A DNA stretch of 64,000 bases, taken from positions 62,001 through 126,000 of the forward strand of contig NZ_CP119991.1 of assembly GCF_029338555.1 (NCBI RefSeq). The letters run 5' to 3'. The notes under the pieces were generated by a model that saw nothing but the letters and a program-made list of their open reading frames with translations, did not search any database and had not been told where the DNA came from. Position numbers and translations under genes: made by a program. Source of the DNA: Halobaculum marinum. GTDB lineage: Archaea; Halobacteriota; Halobacteria; Halobacteriales; Haloferacaceae. Positions 9,047-16,634 of the stretch are shown piece by piece; the first letter of the stretch is position 1, and each line of letters opens with the position of its first letter.

Positions 9047-9405
9047 CTCCCGTCGAGGTCGTCGTGTTGGCCCTCGTCGCCGGGAGCGTCGCGTTCTCGA
9101 TGCTCGCCGTGGTCGGCTTTGCGCGACTCCCAGACGTGTTCGCGCGGACCCACGCCGCCTCGAAGAGCGAGACGCTCGGCGCGTTGCTCGGCCTCGGGGC
9201 CGCGGCAGTCGCCTTCGGACCGACGCAGGCCGCACTGAAGATCGTCTTGCTCGCCGCGTTCGTCCTCGTCACCGGGCCGACTGCTGCGCACGCGATCGTC
9301 CGCGCCGCGACTCGGTCGGGGGAGACGCCCGTCACCGACGGCGGGAGCGACCACCTCGGTGACACCGCGTCCGCCAGCACCAACGACACGGAGCGTGGCC
9401 GATGA
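9043..9405 (+). CDS. mnhG: Mrp/Mnh antiporter subunit G
   Basis: This is a 120-aa subunit with three helices. The core GFARLPDVFARTHAASKSETLG is the MnhG signature, and a hydrophilic C-terminal tail (from about residue 90) is enriched in Asp, Ser and Thr. It starts with GTG inside the stop of mnhF (GTGA) and overlaps the next gene by four bases. It completes the E-F-G module that is conserved in order across Mrp operons. Confidence 0.93.
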   Translation: MTPVEVVVLALVAGSVAFSMLAVVGFARLPDVFARTHAASKSETLGALLGLGAAAVAFGPTQAALKIVLLAAFVLVTGPTAAHAIVRAATRSGETPVTDGGSDHLGDTASASTNDTERGR

Positions 9406-9986
9406 CCACGACCGAGCTACTGCTGTCGGTCCTGCTCGTGTTCGTCTTGGCGAGCGCGCTCGCGACCGCGCTGGCGCGGAGTCTGCTGGCGACACTGTCA
9501 GCGTTCGCAGCCTACAGCCTCGGGCTCGCGATGGTGTGGGTGTTGTTCCGCGCACCCGACGTCGCGCTCACCGAGGCGGCCGTCGGGGCCGGGGTGACGA
9601 CCGCGCTGTTCCTGCTGGTCGTTCGACGGACGACTGGCGCCGGGACGGCGGCGATCACATCACCCACCGTGGCCGCCACGTCGACGAACGCGGAGCGAAC
9701 CGCTCGCCGAACATCACGGACGCGGTCGGCCGCGGTCGCTGGCCTCGTCACCGTCGGGTTGCTGGCGACGGTCCCGGCGTTACCAGCCGTCGGCGACCCC
9801 ACCGCACCCGCGTTCGGCGCCGTGACTGAGTACTACCTCGCGGACGCCGCGGAGCGGGGCATCGACAACGTCGTCACTGCCGTGCTGGTCGTCTACCGGG
9901 GGTTCGACACCTTCGGCGAGATCGCGGTCGTGTTCGCCGCCGCCGTCGCGGTACTGGCGGTGCTCGACCGGGAGGTACCGCTGTGA
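9402..9986 (+). CDS. MbhD/MbhE-like (DUF4040) Mrp subunit
   Basis: This is a 194-aa membrane protein that carries the part of Mrp normally found at the C-terminus of the large subunit A. Its first half (AFAAYSLGLAMVWVLFRAPDVALTEAAVGAG) is the MbhD/DUF4040 domain. Its end (GIDNVVTAVLVVYRGFDTFGEIAVVF) resembles MbhE. Membrane-bound hydrogenases and Mrp share this arm, which is thought to form part of the ion path. A linker of about 35 polar residues separates the halves. It overlaps both neighbours by four bases. The organisation shows that this archaeal Mrp has a split subunit A. Confidence 0.85.
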   Translation: MTTTELLLSVLLVFVLASALATALARSLLATLSAFAAYSLGLAMVWVLFRAPDVALTEAAVGAGVTTALFLLVVRRTTGAGTAAITSPTVAATSTNAERTARRTSRTRSAAVAGLVTVGLLATVPALPAVGDPTAPAFGAVTEYYLADAAERGIDNVVTAVLVVYRGFDTFGEIAVVFAAAVAVLAVLDREVPL

Positions 9987-10417
9987 CGCGCGTGCCCGAC
10001 ACGCCGGTGGTCACGGCGACCGTCCGGGTGCTGTCACCGTTCGTGCTCACGCTGGCGCTGTTCACCCTGTTCCACGGCACCTCCTCCGTCGGGGGCGGGT
10101 TCCAGGGCGGCGTCATCGCCGCGTCGGTCGTGGTGATGCTCGCGTTCGCGTTCGGCGTGCGTGCCGTCGCAGGCTGGCTCACGACGCGTCGACTGTTCGC
10201 GCTCGCGGCCGCCGGACCGGTGGTCTTCGGCGCCGTCGCGCTCGCGGGGGTGATCGCCGGTGGGTCGTTCCTCCAGTTCGACGTCCTCCCGATCGCGAAG
10301 GCGTCGGTGTACGCGACCGAAGCGATCGAACTCGGTATCGGTGCGACCGTCGCCGGCGTCGTCGTCGTGTTGTTCGTCGCACTCGCCGCTGACGATCCGG
10401 GGAGTGAGCCGCGATGA
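9983..10417 (+). CDS. mnhB: Mrp/Mnh antiporter subunit B
   Basis: This is a 144-aa subunit with four predicted helices. The MnhB core is recognisable in LFTLFHGTSSVGGGFQGGVIAAS and in the later EAIELGIGATVAGVVVVLF. It starts with GTG in a GTGA overlap with the DUF4040 gene and overlaps mnhC by four bases. In bacteria the domain is often fused to MbhE-like sequence; here it stands alone directly after that gene. Confidence 0.92.
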   Translation: MTRVPDTPVVTATVRVLSPFVLTLALFTLFHGTSSVGGGFQGGVIAASVVVMLAFAFGVRAVAGWLTTRRLFALAAAGPVVFGAVALAGVIAGGSFLQFDVLPIAKASVYATEAIELGIGATVAGVVVVLFVALAADDPGSEPR

Positions 10418-10809
10418 CCGCCGCCGTGAGTCTCGTCGAGAGCCTGCTGGTCGCACGCGGGGCGTACGTCGTGTACGCGCTCCTCGTCGGGGTCGGCCTG
10501 TTCGTCCTCGTCGACGACGACAACCTCGTCCGGAAGGTCGTCGGGCTGAACCTGTTCCAGACGGGCGTGTTCCTGTTCTTCGTGACGAGCGCGTTCCGCG
10601 CCGACGGCGTCGCGCCGCTGCTCTCGAGCGGGGGACCCTACGTGAACCCGCTGCCGCACGTGCTCATCCTGACGGCGATCGTCGTCGGGGTGAGTGTGAC
10701 CGCGGTCGCGTTGGCGCTCGTCGTCCGCCTCCACGCGGCCCACGGCACCCTCAGCGAGGCGGCCATCCGTGAGGCCGCCGCCGCCGAGTTGGAGGTGGCC
10801 GAGCGATGA
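10414..10809 (+). CDS. mnhC: Mrp/Mnh antiporter subunit C (NuoK-like)
   Basis: This is a 131-aa subunit related to NuoK of respiratory complex I, with three helices. The conserved block VGLNLFQTGVFLFF lies near residue 45, and a later block reads LPHVLILTAIVVGVSVTAVALALVVRLH. It overlaps mnhB and mnhD by four bases each. The C-terminal helix is extended by about 20 acidic and alanine-rich residues. Confidence 0.93.
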   Translation: MTAAVSLVESLLVARGAYVVYALLVGVGLFVLVDDDNLVRKVVGLNLFQTGVFLFFVTSAFRADGVAPLLSSGGPYVNPLPHVLILTAIVVGVSVTAVALALVVRLHAAHGTLSEAAIREAAAAELEVAER

Positions 10810-12287
10810 ACGACCTCGCGTTCGTGCTCGTCGCCCTACCGCTGTTGGGGGCTGTCGTTCCCTTCGTGCTCGGCCGGCGGGCACCCGAGATGGCACGAGT
10901 CGTGACGGTCGCCGTCCTGATCGCACACGTCGCCGTGGCGGTGGTCGTCGCCGCGCTCGTCGCGACGGGCGGCCCGCTCACCTACGTGGTCGGTGGCCTG
11001 CCGGCTGCAGTCGGAATCGGCCTGCTCGTCGACCAGCTGTCGGCTGTGTTCGTCGTCCTCGTCGCCGGAACGGGCGCCGTGGCGTACGGCTTGCTCCGCG
11101 AGGAGGCGACAGGGCCGGGCGACGGCCTCTGGCTGCTCCTCGTCGCGGGCCTCACCGGTGTCTGTGTCACCGCGGACGTGTTCAACCTCTACGTGTTCCT
11201 CGAGATCTCGGGGTTGGCTGCGTACGCGCTGGTCGCGGGCCGGCGTGGAACGACCCGCGCGCTCGCGGCGCTCCAGTACCTCCTCGTGGGCACCGCCGGG
11301 GCGACGCTGTACCTGCTCGGCGTCGGCTACCTGTACGTCTCCACGGGCACGCTCGCGATGGCCGACCTCCGGGTGGCACTCCCCGAGGTCGGGTACGCTT
11401 CGCCGCTCGTAGTGGCGGCCTTCGGCTTCGTCGTCGTCGGTCTCGGGGTCAAACTGGCCCTGTTCCCTGTCCACACGTGGAAGCCCGACGCCTACGCGGC
11501 GGCACCGGTCGACGTGGCGGTGGTGCTGGCGACGCTCGGCTCCACAGTCGCGGGGTACGCGCTCGTCAGACTCGTGTACGGCGTGTTCACCGTTGAGTTC
11601 CTGACTGCCGTCCCGGCAGCGCGGACCGCACTCCTGGCGACCGGGGCGGTCGGTGTCCTCGTCGGCGGCTACCTCACGCTCCGCCAGGCGCGACTCCGCC
11701 GGATGCTCTCGTACTCGTCGATCCTCCAGTTCGGGATGGTCGTCGTCGGCATCGCGACCGCCACGTCTGCGGCCATCACGGGCGCCGTCCTCCTGCTCGT
11801 GGCAAACGCGGTCGCCAAGGGCGGACTGTTCGCCGCCGCGGGGCTATTCGAGCGGACACTCGGCACGCCCTCGATCGACGCGCTCGCGGGGCGTGGGCGG
11901 GAGTTCCCCGTAGTGTCGCTGGCGGTCGCCGTGGCGTTCGCGTCGCTGGTCGGCCTCCCCCCGAGCGTCGGATTCGCAGGCAAGTGGTACGTCACCGTCG
12001 CCGCGGTCGAGACGGCCGAGTGGACCGTCCTCGCGGTGGTGCTCGCGAGCACGCTCATCTCGCTGGCGTACGCGGGCCGCGTCGTCGAGGTGTTGTACCT
12101 CTCGCCCGACGGCAACTCCGGAGCCGTCGCGGCCGACGGTGGCGCCGCGGCGCCCACTACGCGATTTCGCGGTGACTGGCGGACCACTGCGTTGGTCGCC
12201 GGCGCCGCTGTCGCGACGGTCGTGCTCGGGGTCGCGTCGAGCGGCCTCGCGGCGTGGATCGCCCCGGTCGTGGAGGTGTGGCTGTGA
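10806..12287 (+). CDS. mnhD: Mrp/Mnh antiporter subunit D (proton-conducting)
   Basis: This is a 493-aa polytopic membrane protein of the NuoL/M/N family that conducts protons in the Mrp complex. The family signature is around LYVFLEISGLAAYALVAG (with the key Glu), then LKLALFPVHTWKPDAY-like and RRMLSYSSILQFG, with lysine- and histidine-bearing helices expected of a half-channel. It overlaps mnhC by four bases and the next D-type gene by four (GTGA). It is the first of three related proton-channel subunits in this operon. Confidence 0.92.
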   Translation: MNDLAFVLVALPLLGAVVPFVLGRRAPEMARVVTVAVLIAHVAVAVVVAALVATGGPLTYVVGGLPAAVGIGLLVDQLSAVFVVLVAGTGAVAYGLLREEATGPGDGLWLLLVAGLTGVCVTADVFNLYVFLEISGLAAYALVAGRRGTTRALAALQYLLVGTAGATLYLLGVGYLYVSTGTLAMADLRVALPEVGYASPLVVAAFGFVVVGLGVKLALFPVHTWKPDAYAAAPVDVAVVLATLGSTVAGYALVRLVYGVFTVEFLTAVPAARTALLATGAVGVLVGGYLTLRQARLRRMLSYSSILQFGMVVVGIATATSAAITGAVLLLVANAVAKGGLFAAAGLFERTLGTPSIDALAGRGREFPVVSLAVAVAFASLVGLPPSVGFAGKWYVTVAAVETAEWTVLAVVLASTLISLAYAGRVVEVLYLSPDGNSGAVAADGGAAAPTTRFRGDWRTTALVAGAAVATVVLGVASSGLAAWIAPVVEVWL

Positions 12288-13832
12288 CCGACGTGTCGTC
12301 GCTGTTGCCGCTCGCACCTGTCGCGATCCCTGCCGTCGCGATCCCGGTCATCTACGCGCTCGCCGCGCGACCGAACCTCCGCGAGGGTGTGACGCTCCTC
12401 GCGGCGGTGGCGACGCTCGGCGTCGTCTCGGTCATGGCGAACGCGGACGTGACACACGTCACCCCACTGGGGTCGGTCGCAGGCGTCGACATCACGCTCC
12501 GGGCAGACGCCGCTGGGCTGTTGTTCGCCCTGCTCGCGGCGACGCTGTGGCTGCTCACCAGCATCTACAGTGTCGGCTACACGCGCGGCCTCGGCGAGCA
12601 CAACCAGACCCGGTACTTCGCCGCGTTCGCCGGCAGCATCGCCGCCACGATGGGTGTCGCGTTCGCCGCGAACCTGTTCACCTTGTTCGTGTTCTACGAA
12701 CTGCTGACGCTGGCAACCTACCCGCTGGTCGTCCACGCGGGGACCACCGAGGCCCGCGCGGCCGGGCGAACGTACCTCGCCTACACGCTCGGTGGCGGCG
12801 TGCTCGTCCTCGGCGGCGTCGTCCTCGTCGCGGTGCTCACCGGAACGGTCGCGTTCACCCCGGGCGGCATCGCGGGCATCGCCACGGTCGACCCGACGCT
12901 CGCGCAGGTTGCCTTCGGCCTGCTCGCCGTCGGCTTCGGCGTCAAGACGGCGCTCGTCCCGCTGCACGGCTGGCTACCGACCGCCATGGTCGCGCCGACG
13001 CCCGTCTCGGGGTTACTGCACGCGGTCGCGGTCGTCAAGAGCGGGGTGTTCGCACTCTCGCGGACCGTGTTGTACGTGTTCGGCCCGGAGGCGACGTGGG
13101 AGCTCGGTGTGGGCCTCCCGCTCGCGCTGGCGGCCGCCGCGACGATGGTAATCGCCGGCGTGATCGGCATCCGGCAGGACAACCTCAAGCGCGGGCTGGC
13201 GTACTCGACGATCAGCCAACTGTCGTACATCGCGCTCGGTCTCGCCATCGCGACGCCCGTCGCCGTCTTCGGCGCGCTGTTGCACGTCGTCGCGCACGCG
13301 TTCATGAAGATCACCCTGTTCCTCGCGGCGGGTGTGATATACGTCGAGACGGGCGAGAAGTACGTCTCCGACATGGCCGGCGTCGGTCGCCGGCTCCCAC
13401 TGACGATGACGGCGTTCGCCGTGGCCGCCGCGGGGCTGGTCGGCTTCCCGCTGGTCGCGGGGTTCGTCAGTAAGTTCCACCTCGTGCTCGGTGCTGCGGG
13501 TGGACCGGAGCCGTGGCTCGTCGCGGCCTACCTCCTAGCCGGCCTCCTGAAGCTGCTGTACTTCTGGCCGATCGTCTACGTCGCGTTCTTCGGCGAGCGC
13601 GGGAGCGAGACGCCGGAGAGTCGCCACGCGTTCGCCCCACCGCACGCGACCGACGGCGGCTACGCCGACGGTCTGCGCTGGGAGCGTCCCGGCTTCGGGA
13701 GCGAGGCGTCGCCGTTCGTGCTCGTGCCGGTGCTGTGCACCGTCGCCGCGGCGGTCCTGCTTAGGCGTCGTCCCGACGTCGCTGCCGTTCTGGGCGCTCG
13801 CCGAGGCGGTCGTCGCGGAGGTGTTCGCGTGA
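12284..13832 (+). CDS. D-type proton-conducting Mrp subunit, +1 frameshift near 3' end
   Basis: This is the second NuoL/M/N-type channel subunit of the operon. It contains FYELLTLATYPLVVHAG, a lysine-bearing helix followed by LHGWLPTAMVAPTPVSGLL, and RGLAYSTISQLSYIALG. It starts with GTG at 12284 in a GTGA overlap. After 493 codons the frame meets CTT-AGG-C (13760-13766). If the A at 13763 is skipped, reading continues with GVVPTSLPFWALAEAVVAEVF and stops at TGA 13830-13832, giving 515 aa and the usual GTGA overlap with the next gene. Without the skip the frame runs on in register into that gene and yields one 1,096-aa fusion. Either an indel or recoding explains this. Confidence 0.85.
13760..13766 (+). 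other. CTT-AGG-C heptamer at the frame junction
   Basis: In the zero frame the codons are CTT AGG C. Skipping the A gives CTT GGC and restores a normal C-terminus and stop for the upstream subunit. The same heptamer is the +1 frameshift site of yeast Ty1. In the zero frame the next 22 codons encode an arginine- and glycine-rich linker (RRRPDVAAVLGARRGGRRGG), unlike any subunit end, before joining the downstream GTG in frame. AGG is expected to be rare in this GC-rich genome. Confidence 0.7.
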
Positions 13833-15574
13833 CCGCCGTGAGCGGCCTCGGGGTCGACGCGGCGCTGTTCACCATCGTCCCCCTGTGGACCGCCTACCTG
13901 CTCGCGGCCATCGCCGTGGCGGTCGGGCCGCGCCGGGTCGGCGCGGCGGCCGCCGTCGTCTTGACGGCACTCACCGTGCCGTGGGCGCTCCTGGCGCCGT
14001 CGGGAACCGCGTTCGCGGTCGCGCCGTTCGGCTTCGCCCAGGTGCTCGTCCAGGTCGACGGCCTCACCGCACCGATCGCGGCGCTGTTCGGCTTCGTCGC
14101 CGCCGGCAACGTCCTGTACGGCTACGCGACCGGCGCCGACGGCCGCCAGCAGGCGTACGCGCTGTGCTACATGGGCGCCGGCGTCGCGGCCGTCCTCGCG
14201 GGCGACTGGCTCACGCTCCTCGTCGCGTGGGAACTGCTCGCCGTCGCCTCGACCGTGCTGGTGTGGCACCACGGCGGCGACGCCGTCCGCCCCGCGTTCC
14301 GGTACGCCGTCTACCACCTGATCGGCGGGGCGTTCCTCGTCGCCGGCGTCGTGCTCCACTACGTCGCGGCGGGCACGTTCGTCTATGACGGCGGCTTCAC
14401 GGGAGGCCTCCCCACCGCGCTGGCGCTCGTCGGCGTCGGCGTCAACCTGGGGATCATCGGCCTCCACGCGTGGCTGCCCGAGACCTACCCCGTCCCGCAC
14501 GTGGCGGCGAGCGTCGTCCTCGCGGGATTCACTACGAAAGTCGCCGTGTATGCCCTCGCGCGGGTCGCCCCCGACGGGACCGTCGTCGTGGCGTGGCTCG
14601 GCGCGGTGATGGTGCTGTACGGCGTCACGCAGGCGGTCCTCCAGACCGACATGCGGCGACTGCTGTCGTACCACATCATCTCGCAGGTGGGGTACATGGT
14701 CGTCGCCGTCGCCATCGGGACCTCGGCTGGCTTCGTCGGCGGGTTCGCACACCTGACGGCACACGTCCTCTACAAGGGCCTGCTGTTCATGGTGGCCGGG
14801 GCGATCATCGTCCGCACCGGAGAGGCGTCGCTCAAGCGCCTCGGCGGGCTCTGGCGGCGGATGCCCGTCACCTTCGCCACGTTCATCGTGGCCTCGTTCG
14901 CCATCGCGGGCGTCCCCGGGTTCTCCGGGTTCGTCAGTAAGGGCCTGATCGCGAAGGCCGTCGAGAAGGCCGGTGTCGGCGTCGTCGGCGCGGGTGCCGG
15001 TGGGGTCGACCTCCTGTGGTGGGCGCTCGTCCTCGGCAGCGTCGGCACCGCCCTGTCGTTCGCGAAGTTCGGCTACTACGCGTTCGTCCGGCCCGCTCCA
15101 GCCCACCTCAACGTCGCACCAGCGCCCCCGTCGCTGCGGGTCGTCCTCGTCGCGCTCGCGGTTCCGTCGGTCGTGTTCGGGGTCGCACCCGGGCTCTTGC
15201 TCGGGGCGTTCCCCGGCGACACCGGCGGCTTCGCGCCGTACGCGACCAGCGAGTTGACGAAGGGATTCGGGGCGACCCTCGCCGGCGTCGTCGTGTTCGC
15301 GCTCGTGCGCGGGCCACTCGGTCGGCTCCCGGCACTCGACGTCGACCGCCTGTACAACACCGCCGGCGCGGCCCTCGCGAGTGGCGCTTCCACCGGGTTC
15401 GCCCGTGTTGGCGACGCCGCCTCCGCGGCGGGCCACGCCCTGTCCGCCCGGCTCGGGCCGCTCGTCGCGAGCGACTCCGCCGCCGAACCGTCACCGCACA
15501 CGGCGCTGTGGACGCTCACCGCAGTGACCGGCGCCGTGCTGCTGCTCGCCGCACTCGCGGCACTCACCGTCTGA
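13829..15574 (+). CDS. D-type proton-conducting Mrp subunit (third copy)
   Basis: This is the last and largest channel subunit of the operon, 581 aa from a GTG at 13829 that would overlap the upstream stop as GTGA. Motifs include LLVAWELLAVASTVLVWHHGG, LHAWLPETYPVPHVAASVVLAG and RRLLSYHIISQVGYMV, the standard NuoL/M/N half-channel series. A long C-terminal extension with two further helices resembles NuoL or MrpA more than MrpD. As sequenced it is also in frame with the upstream gene, so it could be made as part of a fusion. Confidence 0.88.
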   Translation: MTAVSGLGVDAALFTIVPLWTAYLLAAIAVAVGPRRVGAAAAVVLTALTVPWALLAPSGTAFAVAPFGFAQVLVQVDGLTAPIAALFGFVAAGNVLYGYATGADGRQQAYALCYMGAGVAAVLAGDWLTLLVAWELLAVASTVLVWHHGGDAVRPAFRYAVYHLIGGAFLVAGVVLHYVAAGTFVYDGGFTGGLPTALALVGVGVNLGIIGLHAWLPETYPVPHVAASVVLAGFTTKVAVYALARVAPDGTVVVAWLGAVMVLYGVTQAVLQTDMRRLLSYHIISQVGYMVVAVAIGTSAGFVGGFAHLTAHVLYKGLLFMVAGAIIVRTGEASLKRLGGLWRRMPVTFATFIVASFAIAGVPGFSGFVSKGLIAKAVEKAGVGVVGAGAGGVDLLWWALVLGSVGTALSFAKFGYYAFVRPAPAHLNVAPAPPSLRVVLVALAVPSVVFGVAPGLLLGAFPGDTGGFAPYATSELTKGFGATLAGVVVFALVRGPLGRLPALDVDRLYNTAGAALASGASTGFARVGDAASAAGHALSARLGPLVASDSAAEPSPHTALWTLTAVTGAVLLLAALAALTV

Positions 15575-15576
15575 CC

Positions 15577-15990
15577 ATGATACCGACACGCAACTCCGAA
15601 CCGACGCCCGACTACGACAACCTGATCGCGTACCTCTCCGAGGAGTTCGACGACGACCTCCGCTGGGTCGCCTCGTTCAACGCGCAGTCGTACGACTACA
15701 CGATGCACTACATCCGACCGGGACTGGAGACGGAACTGTCGACTCACGAGTTCGACATCGTCGTCCACCGCTCGATCGCCCTGTTCCGGCGCCCCTACGT
15801 CGAGGAGGTGTACGCACACCTCGGACCGGCCCAGTCGCTCGTCATCCAGCACGAGCGTGCGACGGCGTTCCACCTCTACCTCTCGGACGTGACTGGCGTG
15901 ATCATCAAGATCGCCGAGGGGAACGATATCACGGTGCCCGCGTTCACCGAGGCCTGTCTGGACGCGCTGTACCCGGAGGGCGCCCCGTGA
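15577..15990 (+). CDS. Conserved haloarchaeal soluble protein, unknown
   Basis: This is a 137-aa acidic protein starting two bases after the antiporter operon, so probably co-transcribed with it. It has no membrane segment. The centre reads LRWVASFNAQSYDYTMHYIRPG, and the end IIKIAEGNDITVPAFTEACLDAL suggests a small alpha-beta fold. I do not recognise the family. The position suggests, but does not prove, a role in antiporter regulation. Confidence 0.65.
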   Translation: MIPTRNSEPTPDYDNLIAYLSEEFDDDLRWVASFNAQSYDYTMHYIRPGLETELSTHEFDIVVHRSIALFRRPYVEEVYAHLGPAQSLVIQHERATAFHLYLSDVTGVIIKIAEGNDITVPAFTEACLDALYPEGAP

Positions 15991-16048
15991 GCGGGGGGAA
16001 TCGGACGCGGAGGAGCCAATTGAAATACCTTCGACCGGTGGAGCCGGT

Positions 16049-16531
16049 ATGACCCTCAACGGGATCGACGACCTCGATCGTCGGATCCTCGCGGAGCTCC
16101 AGCGCGAGGCCCGTCACGTCTCCTCGCGCGACATCGCCGACCACGTCGACGCCTCCGCGAGCACCGTCCGCAAGCGCATCCAGCGCCTCGAATCCGAGGG
16201 CATCATCACCCAGTACGCGGCGCAGGTTGACTACGAACAGGCCGGATACTCGCTGTACGTCCAGATCACGTGTACGGTTCCCATCCCGGAGCGGAGCAAC
16301 CGCGCCGACGCCGCACGCGACGTCGACGGCGTCGTCGGTGTCCGCGAGTTGGCGACCGGCGAGCGCAACGTGGTCGTCACCGTCGTCTGTGTGGACGGTG
16401 ACGACCTCACCCGGATCGCCGCGGAGTTGAGCGACCTCGGCTTGACCGTGCTCGACGAGGAACTGATCCAGAGCGACCGATCTCTGCCCTTCACCGGCTT
16501 CGGGTCCGAGGCCATCGTCGATCCGGAGTGA
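16049..16531 (+). CDS. Lrp/AsnC-family transcriptional regulator
   Basis: This is a 160-aa DNA-binding protein. The N-terminal helix-turn-helix (DDLDRRILAELQREARHVSSRDIADHVDASASTVRKR, about residues 7-45) is the AsnC type, and RIQRLESEGIITQYAAQVD is the family hinge. The C-terminal ligand-binding half is present though diverged (VRELATGERNVVVTVV). Such proteins form dimers and octamers that sense amino acids or related metabolites. Its own gene is preceded by gaaataccttcgac, a possible promoter. The target cannot be told from position. Confidence 0.88.
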   Translation: MTLNGIDDLDRRILAELQREARHVSSRDIADHVDASASTVRKRIQRLESEGIITQYAAQVDYEQAGYSLYVQITCTVPIPERSNRADAARDVDGVVGVRELATGERNVVVTVVCVDGDDLTRIAAELSDLGLTVLDEELIQSDRSLPFTGFGSEAIVDPE

Positions 16532-16634
16532 AGCGCCGCGTGCGGTGTGACCCGACCGATACCGCATTCGTGACCTTCGAAATGGGTCTGTAAGGAACCG
16601 GATCTGTGATACCACGGGGGATGTTCTCCCGAGT

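Noticed and set aside
13535-15436. A 633-codon minus-strand frame
   Set aside because: Antisense to the last antiporter gene; composition is a reverse-frame artefact and no motif is present.
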